From: an uncultured Bacteroidota bacterium
Lineage (GTDB): Bacteria > Bacteroidota > Bacteroidia > Flavobacteriales > Flavobacteriaceae
Direction of reading: 5' to 3'
Assembly (NCBI GenBank): GCA_902510475.1
Contig: CABXCC010000002.1
Span: forward strand, 1-64,000
Length of the DNA: 64,000 nucleotides
A program made the translations under genes and the position numbers. Position 1 is the stretch's first letter. Each line of letters starts with the position of its first letter. This document shows, piece by piece, positions 39,530 through 48,201 of this stretch. The notes below the pieces were generated by a model that saw only the letters and a list, made by a program, of their open reading frames with translations, did not search any database and was not told the DNA's origin.

Positions 39530-41017
39530 GTTTTTGATTTTATAATTTTTAATAAACTTATTTACTTTTTTAATTTCAACGAACATTATCTTATCATTTG
39601 AAATTTTCGGAGAAATAACCCTTAATTTCTTTAAAAATTCACTGATTACTTTAGAGGATTTAATAATATTAAAGTCTTTAGCTTGCGCTGCAGAAATCAA
39701 TTCAATAGCTAGAATATCATAAAGATTAGAACATATTTCTCTTAATTGATTTGCTCCGTTAGCACCCATACTTACGTGGTCCTCTTGTCCGTTTGAGGAA
39801 GTAATTGAATCTATGCTTGAAGGAGTTGAAAATTGTTTATTAGCACTAACCAAACTTGCTGCAGTATATTGAATAATCATTAGACCGGAATTTAACCCCG
39901 GATTCTTTGTTAAAAAAGAAGGTAAGTTTCTTTTACCTGACATAAGATTAAAAGTTCTTCGTTCAGAAATATTTCCTAATTCTGAAAGAGAAATTTTTAA
40001 AAAATCAATTATTAGCGCCAAAGGTTGTCCATGAAAATTACCACCTGAAATTATTTTATTTTCGTTTGGAAAGATTAATGGGTTATCAGTTACAGAGTTA
40101 ACTTCTATTTCAATAACCTTAGAGCAGTAATTTATTGAATCTAATGTTGCTCCATGAACTTGTGGTATACATCTAAACGAATAAGGATCCTGAACATCTT
40201 CTTTAGAGATTGAATCTATGCTGCTACCTTTCAAAAAGTTTAAAACCCTCTTTGAGACATCAATTTGGCCTTTTTGTGGTCTAATCTGCGATATAAGTTT
40301 ATCAAAGGGCGACATATCGCAATTAAATGCCTCTAATGATATGCAAGAAATTTTATCTGCTAAATAAGAAATTCTGTATGCATCAAACAATGAATATAAT
40401 AAAGAAGATAGCATAAACTGTGTTCCGTTAATTAATGCTAAGCCTTCCTTTAAACCAAGACTTATTTTTTTTAGAGAGTATTTCTTAAGAACTTTTTTGG
40501 AATTAATAACTTTCCCTTTATATTCAACCTCGCCTTCCCCTATTATTGGCAATGACATATGAGATAAAGGGGATAGATCCCCGGAAGCACCCAATGAACC
40601 ATACTTATATACCACGGGAAATATATTGTTATTGTAAAAAAATAATAATCTTTCAACAGTTTCTAATTTAATTCCACTAAAGCCTTTAGATAATGAAATT
40701 ATTTTTAGTAACATCATCAGCTTAACAATGTTAGACTCTACTTTTTCACCTGTTCCACAAGCGTGTGACTTAAGCAAATTACTTTGCAGAATTTCTAAAT
40801 TATCATTATCTATTTTTACATTATGAAGATCTCCAAAACCTGTGTTTATTCCGTAAAATGGTTTGTTTTCATCTCTGATTTTTTTCTCTAAAAAAGACCT
40901 CGACTTGTTAATATTAGAAATAACCGTTTTTGACAGAGATAGTTTTTTATTCTTAAAAACTATATCATATATTTCTTCTATTGAAATATTTTTATTTTTT
41001 ATTGTGTAGTTGGTCAT
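39518..41017 (-). CDS. hutH: Histidine ammonia-lyase
   Basis: A 499-residue aromatic amino acid lyase turning histidine into urocanate. The MIO prosthetic group would form from Ala144-Ser145-Gly146 in SLGASGDLSPL, and the catalytic Tyr55 lies in FYGINTGFG. A Ser-His pair in KSHACGTGE fits histidine over tyrosine lyases. The other hut genes (hutU, hutI, hutG) are not adjacent, so this may be unlinked histidine degradation or a related lyase. Convergent with clpC and divergent from gcvT. Confidence 0.88.
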   Translation of the reverse strand: MTNYTIKNKNISIEEIYDIVFKNKKLSLSKTVISNINKSRSFLEKKIRDENKPFYGINTGFGDLHNVKIDNDNLEILQSNLLKSHACGTGEKVESNIVKLMMLLKIISLSKGFSGIKLETVERLLFFYNNNIFPVVYKYGSLGASGDLSPLSHMSLPIIGEGEVEYKGKVINSKKVLKKYSLKKISLGLKEGLALINGTQFMLSSLLYSLFDAYRISYLADKISCISLEAFNCDMSPFDKLISQIRPQKGQIDVSKRVLNFLKGSSIDSISKEDVQDPYSFRCIPQVHGATLDSINYCSKVIEIEVNSVTDNPLIFPNENKIISGGNFHGQPLALIIDFLKISLSELGNISERRTFNLMSGKRNLPSFLTKNPGLNSGLMIIQYTAASLVSANKQFSTPSSIDSITSSNGQEDHVSMGANGANQLREICSNLYDILAIELISAAQAKDFNIIKSSKVISEFLKKLRVISPKISNDKIMFVEIKKVNKFIKNYKIKNLFL

Positions 41018-41045
41018 TAAAAATATATTATGAACTAAAAATAGT

Positions 41046-41053
41046 TAAATTTG
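41046..41053 (+). promoter_or_regulatory. -7 promoter box (TAAATTTG) for gcvT
   Basis: Exact TAnnTTTG match 41 nt before the gcvT ATG at 41095, in the gap to the divergent hutH. No -33 TTG at the usual spacing. Confidence 0.45.
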
Positions 41054-41094
41054 TTTCACACTAAAAATTAATTCTCTAAAACATAGTAATAGTG

Positions 41095-42156
41095 ATGAAG
41101 AAAACCGCATTGTATGAAAAGCATTTAGAATTAAATGCTAAAATGATTGATTTTGCTGGATACCTGATGCCGGTACAATATGAAGGTGTTGTTGCTGAAC
41201 ATATTTCTGTAAAGAAAGATGTAGGTGTATTTGATGTATCTCATATGGGGGAATTTTACATTCATGGTGATAAGGCTGAAGAGTTTCTACAAAGTGTACT
41301 TAGTAATGACATTAGTATTCTTAAAAATGGCCAAGCACAGTACAATTGTATTCCAAACGAGTCTGGAGGCATTGTTGATGATTTAATTCTCTATAAATTT
41401 GAAACCAATAGATATATGCTAGTTGTTAATGCTTCAAATATCAATAAAGACTGGGAATTTTTAGCGAATAAAAATGTATTTGGTATCCAAATGATTAATG
41501 TATCAGAAGATTACTCCCTCATTTCTGTTCAAGGACCCAAATCAAAAAATGTCTTACAATCAATATTTGATTTTGATTTAGAAAGAGTTGGCTATTATCA
41601 TTTTGTTTTTTTAGATGGTCTTATTATCTCTAACACTGGATATACTGGATGTGGAGGTTTTGAAATATATTGTAAAAATGAATTTGCATCAGATTTATGG
41701 GATAAAATTTTTAAGGCTGGTAAAGATTATAAAATTAAACCTATAGGATTAGCGGCCAGAGATACATTGAGATTAGAAATGGGTTTTTGTCTGTATGGAA
41801 ACGATATTAATGATAATACATCCCCTATTGAGGCAGGGTTGTCATGGATAACCAAAACCAATAAAATATTCACCTCCTCCAATATATTTAAAAATCAAAA
41901 AGAAAAAGGAGTTAATAAAAAATTAATCGGTTTCAAGATGCTTGAAAAATCCATTCCAAGAAAAGATTATGAAATTTTAAATTCTGATCATAAAATAATA
42001 GGGATAGTTACTTCTGGAACGATGTCACCTTCGTTAAACTTTGGAATAGGTCTTGGTTATATTAATAGCGGATTTGAAGAAATTGATTCCGAGATTTTTA
42101 TAAAAATTAGAAAGAACATAAAAAAAGCTATTATTGTTAAAACTCCATTCAAATAA
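41095..42156 (+). CDS. gcvT: Glycine cleavage system aminomethyltransferase (T-protein)
   Basis: A 353-residue folate enzyme that takes the aminomethyl group from the H-protein and forms methylene-tetrahydrofolate. Family marks are DFAGYLMPVQY near 20, DVSHMGEF near 48, and QAQYNCIPNESGGIVDDL near 81-98. The ATG at 41095 is preferred over the in-frame GTG three bases earlier. gcvP and gcvH are not in the window. The yebC gene follows after 2 nt. Confidence 0.95.
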   Translation: MKKTALYEKHLELNAKMIDFAGYLMPVQYEGVVAEHISVKKDVGVFDVSHMGEFYIHGDKAEEFLQSVLSNDISILKNGQAQYNCIPNESGGIVDDLILYKFETNRYMLVVNASNINKDWEFLANKNVFGIQMINVSEDYSLISVQGPKSKNVLQSIFDFDLERVGYYHFVFLDGLIISNTGYTGCGGFEIYCKNEFASDLWDKIFKAGKDYKIKPIGLAARDTLRLEMGFCLYGNDINDNTSPIEAGLSWITKTNKIFTSSNIFKNQKEKGVNKKLIGFKMLEKSIPRKDYEILNSDHKIIGIVTSGTMSPSLNFGIGLGYINSGFEEIDSEIFIKIRKNIKKAIIVKTPFK

Positions 42157-42158
42157 TT

Positions 42159-42866
42159 ATGGGACGAGCATTTGAATTTAGAAAAGCTAGAAAAATGAAA
42201 CGTTGGTCTGCCATGAGTAAGGCATTCACTAGAATTGGTAAAGATATAGTTATGGCTGTCAAGGATGGTGGTCCTGACCCCGACTCAAATTCAAAATTAC
42301 GTGCAGTAATTCAAAATGCCAAGTCTGTTAATATGCCCAAAGATAATGTTGAGCGTGCAATTAAAAGAGCATCTGACAAATCACTTGGGGAATATAAAGA
42401 AGTTTTATTTGAGGGATATGCTCCGCATGGTGTTGCTATATTGGTAGAAACAGCAACAGATAATAATACAAGAACAGTTGCAAATATTAGAAGTTATTTT
42501 AACAAACACAATGGAAATTTAGGTACTTCAGGATCGGTATCTTTTATGTTTGATCATACCTGCAGCTTTAAAATAAATAAACTAAATATAGACATTGAAG
42601 AATTAGAATTAGAATTAATTGATTATGGAGCTGAGGAATTATTCACTGATGATGAGTCGATTTTAATTTATGCGTCGTTTGATTGTTTTGGAGAAATGCA
42701 AAAAATACTTGAGGAATTAGATCATGAAATAATTTCATCAAGTTTTGATAGAATACCAAACAGCTTTAAAGAAGTTTCTGAGAATCAAAAGTCAGAAATT
42801 GACAAGCTACTGGAAAAAATTGAAGATGATGATGACGTTCAAAATGTATTTCACAATATGAAATAG
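42159..42866 (+). CDS. yebC: YebC/PmpR family protein
   Basis: A 235-residue three-domain protein beginning MGRAFEFRKARK with the family core NMPKDNVERAIKRAS and EGYAPHGVAILVE. Members were named transcriptional regulators; recent work on the family ties some members to translation of proline stretches, so either role is possible. Second gene of the gcvT unit. One base separates its end from the convergent acyltransferase. Confidence 0.95.
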   Translation: MGRAFEFRKARKMKRWSAMSKAFTRIGKDIVMAVKDGGPDPDSNSKLRAVIQNAKSVNMPKDNVERAIKRASDKSLGEYKEVLFEGYAPHGVAILVETATDNNTRTVANIRSYFNKHNGNLGTSGSVSFMFDHTCSFKINKLNIDIEELELELIDYGAEELFTDDESILIYASFDCFGEMQKILEELDHEIISSSFDRIPNSFKEVSENQKSEIDKLLEKIEDDDDVQNVFHNMK

Positions 42867-42867
42867 C

Positions 42868-43431
42868 CTAGTGTATCCGAAAGCTATTTTTTTCAACTTT
42901 ACCTACTACCCCACTAAAAAAACCTTCTATGTATTCAAAGTCCTTCTTAATATCTTCACTTGGGTAAAAGGGGTCAGAAATAAAACTTTTTCTGTTTTTG
43001 TAGTCCATAGTAATCATTATGATCGGGACTTCTGCAGTTTTAGCTATATAATAAAAACCTGTTTTAAATTTTTTAACACTAGCTCTAGTTCCTTCTGGAG
43101 ATAAGGATATTCTAAACTCTTTCTTTTTATCAAATAGATTCGCAATGTACTGAACAAGATTGTTTTTTGAAGATCTGTTAACAGGAATTCCACCATAATA
43201 TTTTAAGAAAAGAGAGGTTGGAAAGACAAATAACTCTTCTTTAGCTAAAAAATTTGACTTAAAACCAATTGCACCCTTTACAAATAAACCTAAAAAAAGA
43301 TCAAACCAATGGGTATGGGGAGCAGAGATTAATACTGCCTTTTTAACCTTATCCTTTGAAAGGTTTTTATTACCCGTAATCTTCCAACCTAATATATAGA
43401 TCAAGATTAATTTAGATAGAGCCTTTTTCAT
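42868..43431 (-). CDS. PlsC-type 1-acyl-glycerol-phosphate acyltransferase-like protein
   Basis: A 187-residue lysophospholipid acyltransferase superfamily member. The catalytic HX4D motif is H39 to D44 in SAPHTHWFD, and the substrate motif SPEGTR is near 115. The short length matches Bacteroidota homologues that may acylate glycerophospholipids or ornithine-type lipids; the acceptor is not defined. Its start overlaps the end of kdsB by 20 nt, so the two are translated from one mRNA. Confidence 0.85.
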   Translation of the reverse strand: MKKALSKLILIYILGWKITGNKNLSKDKVKKAVLISAPHTHWFDLFLGLFVKGAIGFKSNFLAKEELFVFPTSLFLKYYGGIPVNRSSKNNLVQYIANLFDKKKEFRISLSPEGTRASVKKFKTGFYYIAKTAEVPIIMITMDYKNRKSFISDPFYPSEDIKKDFEYIEGFFSGVVGKVEKNSFRIH

Positions 43432-44152
43432 TTATCATTTTTCTTGCCATTTCTAAATCTTCTAAAGTATCAATACCGATAAATTTTTCGTCAGATTCAA
43501 TCATTTTTATAGCTACCCTGTTTTCAACCATGCGAAGTGCTTCAATCTTTTCAGCAGTCTCTAAGACTCCAATTTTTAAATTTGAAAATTTTGTTAAAAA
43601 ACTTTTTCTAAAAGCATAAACACCAACATGCTTGAAGTAATTTACCGAAGAATCATTTCTTTTAAATGGAATTATACTTCTAGAAAAATATATTGCATTT
43701 TGATTTTCGTCTGTTATTACTTTGACATTATTGGGATTTTCTACATCATAATTACTTGTAAACCTTGACATTACAGAAACAACATTTATTGATTTCTCAT
43801 CATCCTCAAGAAATTTATCTATAATTAATTTTAATGTTTTTGAATTTATAAAGGGTTCGTCACCTTGAATATTGATAATAATTTCTGAATTAATTTCATC
43901 AGAAACATCGGCAATCCTATCTGTTCCAGTTTCATATTCCTTGTTTTTAAATATGTAATTAACATCGTTTTTATTTAGTTCATCTTTAATTAGTTTACTA
44001 TTAGTAACTACGATTACATCATTAAATAAATTTGATTTCAACGCAGCCTCATAAGTCCTAATTATAAGAGATTTACCGCAAATATCCATCAGTAATTTAT
44101 TGGGAAGCCTACTTGAATCAAGTCTTGCTGGTATAACTGCTGTTATATTCAT
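43412..44152 (-). CDS. kdsB: 3-deoxy-manno-octulosonate cytidylyltransferase
   Basis: A 246-residue enzyme that activates Kdo with CTP for lipid A-core assembly. The N-terminal nucleotide motif IPARLDSSRLPNK is at 7-19 and the metal-site NIQGDEPFI near 93. Consistent with an LPS-bearing envelope and with lptD in the same window. A TACATTTA box lies 4 nt before the ATG. Probably a two-gene unit with the acyltransferase, perhaps read with the helicase 24 nt upstream. Confidence 0.95.
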   Translation of the reverse strand: MNITAVIPARLDSSRLPNKLLMDICGKSLIIRTYEAALKSNLFNDVIVVTNSKLIKDELNKNDVNYIFKNKEYETGTDRIADVSDEINSEIIINIQGDEPFINSKTLKLIIDKFLEDDEKSINVVSVMSRFTSNYDVENPNNVKVITDENQNAIYFSRSIIPFKRNDSSVNYFKHVGVYAFRKSFLTKFSNLKIGVLETAEKIEALRMVENRVAIKMIESDEKFIGIDTLEDLEMARKMINEKGSI

Positions 44153-44176
44153 AAATTAAATGTAGGGGGTTAATTT

Positions 44177-45598
44177 TTATAAATCAAAAAATTCTTCACT
44201 AAATCCTATTAAATGTAATTTATTTTTTGCCCTGGTCATTGCTGTATATAACCATCTAAAAAAATCCTCATCCATCCCATTTGGTAAATAAGGAAATTCT
44301 AAAAAAATTGAATCCCATTGACCACCTTGGGACTTATGACATGTAAACGAATATGCAAATTTAACCTGTAAAGCATTAAAGTACTTATTTTTTTTAACAC
44401 TTAAATGTCTTTTATATTTTGTTCTTATATCCATATAATCCTTAAGTATTTCTTGATATAAGTTGGTGGTTTCTGAATATTCTAAACAAGAGGTGTTGAT
44501 GTCTAATGTATCTAGAATTAATACTGTTTCAAATGACTTTATTTTTGGATAGTCAACCATTGTTATTTTAACCTCTGCAAAACTATAGCCATACAGTTTC
44601 TTAATACTGTAAATTTCTTCAATTTTAATGATATCTCCATTGGCAATAAAACCTAAATCCCTTTTATTATTTAACCAATGATAATTGTTCTTTACTACCA
44701 TTAGTAGATCTCCAACGGTAATTATATTTTCATTCATTAAAATTCTTTCCCTGATGTTTTTATTGTAAATATTAGCTCTTTTATTTGATCTTACTATAAC
44801 TGCTGTCTCCTCTATCCCATATGAATTATATGAGTCATTAAGTAAATTCATTAGATCTTCTCCATCCTCTACTCTAATCAGGTCTTTATACCCAGAGATT
44901 TTAAAATTTATATTATCGAATAGATTTGATTCAATTTTATTTCTAATTGATGTAGCGTAAGAAAGAATCCCAGAATTTAAATCTTGTCTTACTACATCTG
45001 TAAGCCCCACAGATTCTATCTTTTTATCGTACTCTTTTTCAAGATATTCATCATTTAAGGAGTATGACATGTTAGATTTTATTGGGGGTAATTGCGCAGA
45101 ATCTCCAACAATCAAAAGCTTACACTTAAATCCGGAATAAACATATTGAATAATATTATCTAAAAGAGACTGGGAAAAAAGACCAATTCCCTCAGATCTA
45201 TTAGTTCCAATCATGGAGGCTTCGTCAACGATAAATAAAGTATTTTTATGTTTATTAACCTTTAATGAAAAGTCAAGGTTGCCGGAAAAATTACTTTTCG
45301 CGTAAAATATTTCTTTGTGAATTGTAAATGCTTCTTTTTCACAATATCCAGAAAGAACTTTTGCAGATCTTCCTGTTGGGGCAAGTAATATTACGGATTT
45401 TTTAATTTTCCATAAGTTTTTTACAACATTCGAAATGATAAATGTTTTTCCTGTTCCAGCATAACCCCTTAAAATAAAAATTGATTCATTTTTTTTATCA
45501 GAAATAAACGAACATATTTCCTTTACAGCTGTTTGTTGATTACTGTTTAGAGTATTGGAGGGGGTATTAATAATGATTGAGCTTAGAGATTCCTCCAT
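44177..45598 (-). CDS. RecD-like superfamily 1 DNA helicase
   Basis: A 473-residue AAA/SF1B helicase with Walker A GYAGTGKT at 45-52, Walker B IVDEASMI near 122 and the C-terminal UvrD/RecD signature FAYSFTCHKSQGGQWD and LYTAMTRAKNKLHLIG. It lacks the extended N-terminal domain of true RecD2 and belongs to a compact type common in Bacteroidota. Likely acts 5'-to-3' in DNA repair or replication restart, an inference from the family. A -7 box lies 22 nt upstream. Confidence 0.9.
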   Translation of the reverse strand: MEESLSSIIINTPSNTLNSNQQTAVKEICSFISDKKNESIFILRGYAGTGKTFIISNVVKNLWKIKKSVILLAPTGRSAKVLSGYCEKEAFTIHKEIFYAKSNFSGNLDFSLKVNKHKNTLFIVDEASMIGTNRSEGIGLFSQSLLDNIIQYVYSGFKCKLLIVGDSAQLPPIKSNMSYSLNDEYLEKEYDKKIESVGLTDVVRQDLNSGILSYATSIRNKIESNLFDNINFKISGYKDLIRVEDGEDLMNLLNDSYNSYGIEETAVIVRSNKRANIYNKNIRERILMNENIITVGDLLMVVKNNYHWLNNKRDLGFIANGDIIKIEEIYSIKKLYGYSFAEVKITMVDYPKIKSFETVLILDTLDINTSCLEYSETTNLYQEILKDYMDIRTKYKRHLSVKKNKYFNALQVKFAYSFTCHKSQGGQWDSIFLEFPYLPNGMDEDFFRWLYTAMTRAKNKLHLIGFSEEFFDL

Positions 45599-45620
45599 TT
45601 AACCTAAAATAATTGAATGT

Positions 45621-45628
45621 CAAATATA
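45621..45628 (-). promoter_or_regulatory. -7 promoter box (TATATTTG) for the helicase gene
   Basis: Exact TAnnTTTG match on the minus strand, 22 nt before the ATG at 45598. No -33 TTG at the usual spacing. Confidence 0.4.
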
Positions 45629-45673
45629 TAAATGTTTTTGTTCTCATAGATTTTTACAAATAAAAAAAAATTG

Positions 45674-45681
45674 TAGTTTTG
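45674..45681 (+). promoter_or_regulatory. -7 promoter box (TAGTTTTG) for the two-TM gene
   Basis: Exact TAnnTTTG match 26 nt before the ATG at 45708, back to back with the divergent helicase promoter box in a 109-nt gap. Confidence 0.45.
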
Positions 45682-45707
45682 TTTATCTTACAATTAAAAT
45701 CTCCATA

Positions 45708-46445
45708 ATGATGAAATTTCTCCTTTTTCTTTCTATTCCAATAGCAATAGGAATTGTTATTTATATTAGAACATATATGCAAGATAAACACAAGCCCTAT
45801 GTATTGGGAGTATTATGGTTTTTTATATTAATTTTTAGTTATTTATTATTTTCATCAATTAATAGTGAAATTAAATTTGATCAGATTAAAAACGACAGAT
45901 ATCAGTTAGTAATAAAAAATCTAAAAGATATTAGAGATTCTCAGTTAGCTCACAGAAATGTTAAGGGAATATTTCAAAATAATTGGGACAGTCTTGTAAA
46001 GTTCGTTGAAGTTGACTCTTTTACAATAACTCAAAGAAGAGATTCTAGTGTTCTGGATAAAGAAATGACTAAAAGATATGGAGGCGTTAAAACTTATAAA
46101 GACATTGTGATTGTTGACACTTTAGGTTTAGTTTCAGTTAAGGATTCATTATTTGGTTTTGACAATAGGTATGAAAACATGATGTATGTTCCATTTTCAG
46201 AAGATAAGGATACAAAATTTGACTTAAATGCTGGCTTTTTAAATCAAAATGGTATTAATATTCCTGTTTTTGAAGCTAAAGTAAAAAAGAGAGTAATATT
46301 ATATGATCAAGCGATAAATCTTGTATTAAAAGAAAATCAAGTTCAATCAGTTGATGGGGTTAACGGTTCCTTTTTGAAGATTGGATCCATGAACGAGGTT
46401 AATACTAACGGAAATTGGCCTAAAAACTACTCTAAAGACAAATAA
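45708..46445 (+). CDS. Conserved two-TM membrane protein of unknown function
   Basis: A 245-residue protein with two N-terminal transmembrane helices (about 3-20 and 31-50) and a mainly beta, charged periplasmic or cytosolic domain (about 65-245). No known enzymatic motif is visible. It resembles hypothetical proteins that precede DUF3822 and rsmD genes in Flavobacteriia. It begins the plus unit two-TM protein - DUF3822 - rsmD. The start has two ATG codons in a row. Function unknown. Confidence 0.75.
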   Translation: MMKFLLFLSIPIAIGIVIYIRTYMQDKHKPYVLGVLWFFILIFSYLLFSSINSEIKFDQIKNDRYQLVIKNLKDIRDSQLAHRNVKGIFQNNWDSLVKFVEVDSFTITQRRDSSVLDKEMTKRYGGVKTYKDIVIVDTLGLVSVKDSLFGFDNRYENMMYVPFSEDKDTKFDLNAGFLNQNGINIPVFEAKVKKRVILYDQAINLVLKENQVQSVDGVNGSFLKIGSMNEVNTNGNWPKNYSKDK

Positions 46446-46468
46446 CACGTAATTATAATTATAACAAT

Positions 46469-47239
46469 ATGCTTACCATTCACATTAATGATAACTGGTT
46501 AGTATTTTGTATGTTTTCAGAGAATAAATTAATTGAGTTAAATAAGATTAATTTTTTACAAAAAAAATCACCCACCTTTTTATTAAAAAGTATAAAAAAG
46601 TATTTTAAAAATTTTTCAGAAAAATTATCCGATTTAGAAAATGTTAAATTGGTATATTATAACACAAATTCTACATTAGTTCCAACAGACCTTTTTGATG
46701 AAAAAAACTCACTTAATTTCTTAAAATTTAATGCAAAAATTCAAGTTGATGATTTTACAGCTAATGATTCATTAATGGATAATGAAATTAAAAACATTTA
46801 TGTACCATACGTTACTATAAATAATTACATATTTGAAAAATTTAATTCCTTTGAATACCATCACTATTCTACAATATTAATTGAAGAGCTTAGGAAGAGA
46901 CTTAACAGTAACTTTAGTAATGCCGTATTTTTAAATATTGGAGATAAAAATATCGATATTACTCATTTTAACAACGGTAAGATTATATTTTATAACTCCT
47001 TCGAATTTTCGAATAACGAGGATGTTTTGTATTATCTTCTTTACTGTTTAAATGAACTAAATTTAGACACAAAAAAAATATTAGTATCATGTACGGGGCA
47101 AATAACAATTGAATCCGCTTTGTATGAACTTTTATATACTTATATACAAAATATAGAAATTTTGGATTTTGAGTTGAGCGATAATAATCATTACAATAAA
47201 ATACTTAACTCAAACATTTTATTAAATCTCTATAAATGA
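46469..47239 (+). CDS. DUF3822 family protein
   Basis: A 256-residue protein recognised as DUF3822 by its sequence style and its position directly before rsmD, a linkage conserved in Bacteroidota. The C-terminal half has an ASKHA/actin-like look (VFLNIGDKNIDITHF near 150, then ILVSCTGQITIES), so an ATPase-like fold without clear catalytic residues is possible. It overlaps rsmD by 4 nt (ATGA), which indicates translational coupling. Function unknown. Confidence 0.78.
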   Translation: MLTIHINDNWLVFCMFSENKLIELNKINFLQKKSPTFLLKSIKKYFKNFSEKLSDLENVKLVYYNTNSTLVPTDLFDEKNSLNFLKFNAKIQVDDFTANDSLMDNEIKNIYVPYVTINNYIFEKFNSFEYHHYSTILIEELRKRLNSNFSNAVFLNIGDKNIDITHFNNGKIIFYNSFEFSNNEDVLYYLLYCLNELNLDTKKILVSCTGQITIESALYELLYTYIQNIEILDFELSDNNHYNKILNSNILLNLYK

Positions 47240-47781
47240 GAATTATTTCAGGAGAATTAGGTGGATTAAGAATAAATATTCCAAAAAACTTACCCATTCG
47301 CCCAACTACTGACATGGCTAAGGAGGGTGTTTTTAATACTTTAAATAACTTAATCAATTTAGAATCGACAAATGTTTTGGATTTATTTTCAGGTTCAGGA
47401 TCGTTAGGGATAGAATGTTACTCAAGAGGTTCTAAAAACATCACTTTTGTTGAAAAAAACAAAAAGTGTATCAAGCAACTATACAGCACAACTAAATCTC
47501 TTAATATTCGTGCTGAAATAATTTTAAATGATGTTTTTAAATATTTAAGAAAAACATCGAAGAAGTTTGATTTAGTTTTTGCCGATCCGCCGTATGATTT
47601 TATTGAACAAGATTATCTTTCATTGATCAAAGAGATTCAAAAAAATATTTTAAGAAATCAAGAAAGTATTTTGGTGTTAGAACATTTTAAAAAGAAAACA
47701 TTTAGTGAAATTCAAGGATTTAAGTTTTTAAAAAATTATGGAGATTGTTCATTTAGTTTTATAAATCAAAAAAGCGGGTAA
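47236..47781 (+). CDS. rsmD: 16S rRNA (guanine-966-N2) methyltransferase
   Basis: A 181-residue Rossmann methyltransferase modifying G966 of 16S rRNA. It begins MRIISGELGG, has the SAM motif VLDLFSGSGSLGIE near 49 and the catalytic motif FADPPYDF near 115. The final codons (Lys-Ser-Gly-stop) form the 5' arm of the terminator shared with rnpB, so the coding end and the terminator cannot change independently. Confidence 0.95.
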   Translation: MRIISGELGGLRINIPKNLPIRPTTDMAKEGVFNTLNNLINLESTNVLDLFSGSGSLGIECYSRGSKNITFVEKNKKCIKQLYSTTKSLNIRAEIILNDVFKYLRKTSKKFDLVFADPPYDFIEQDYLSLIKEIQKNILRNQESILVLEHFKKKTFSEIQGFKFLKNYGDCSFSFINQKSG

Positions 47782-47792
47782 AACCCGCTTTT
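47770..47792. terminator. Bidirectional terminator shared by rsmD and rnpB
   Basis: A perfect 10-bp stem (AAAAGCGGGT / ACCCGCTTTT) with a 3-nt loop, flanked by A and T runs, so that it can end transcription in both directions. The rsmD stop codon (47779-47781) lies in the stem and loop. Confidence 0.85.
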
Positions 47793-48082
47793 AAGTGAAT
47801 CTATAAGCCGAATTCTGTACTCATTAAGAGTTCTTGTCATTTATCTTGATATATGATTACTCATACATTCTAGCTGCCTACCCTCCAACATTGAACGTAC
47901 AATTCTCAAAAGCTGGTTTACATGGCATTTCACCACACAGAGTTTACCTGATTTCACTACAGCATTACCTGTACATTCTTTCTGTTGCACTTTTCCTAAC
48001 CTTTCGGCCGATGGCTGTTAGCCACTGTGCTGTACTATGGTGTTCGGACTTTCCTCTATTAATAGCGACAAGACGATTCAAT
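47793..48082 (-). ncRNA. rnpB: RNase P RNA, bacterial type A
   Basis: Read on the minus strand, the roughly 290-nt RNA has the universal P4-region element GAGGAAAGTCCGAAC near the 5' end and ACAGAATTCGGCTTA near the 3' end. The terminal P1 helix is visible as TGAATC (48080-48075) with GATTCA (47801-47796). It cuts the 5' leaders from tRNA precursors. End positions are taken from the P1 helix and are accurate to a few bases. It has its own strong promoter and shares its terminator with rsmD. An overlapping open frame is not a gene. Confidence 0.95.
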
Positions 48083-48085
48083 TAG

Positions 48086-48115
48086 CAAAAATAGATAATT
48101 GTTAATATAAATCAA
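48086..48115 (-). promoter_or_regulatory. Promoter of rnpB
   Basis: On the minus strand TTG, 19 nt, TATTTTTG fits the Bacteroidota -33/-7 consensus. The -7 box ends about 4-5 nt before the predicted RNA 5' end near 48081, giving an independent measure of box-to-start distance in this organism. Confidence 0.75.
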
Positions 48116-48201
48116 TAATAATGCAATTTTATTGATTATTTAATCTTATCAATTTCCTATATTTAGTAATCTATCTATTTAACGATATTTGGTTTTAATA
48201 T

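Noticed and set aside
47834..48085. Open reading frame of 83 codons on the plus strand
   Set aside because: It runs through the RNase P RNA on the opposite strand, whose conserved elements and promoter explain the sequence.
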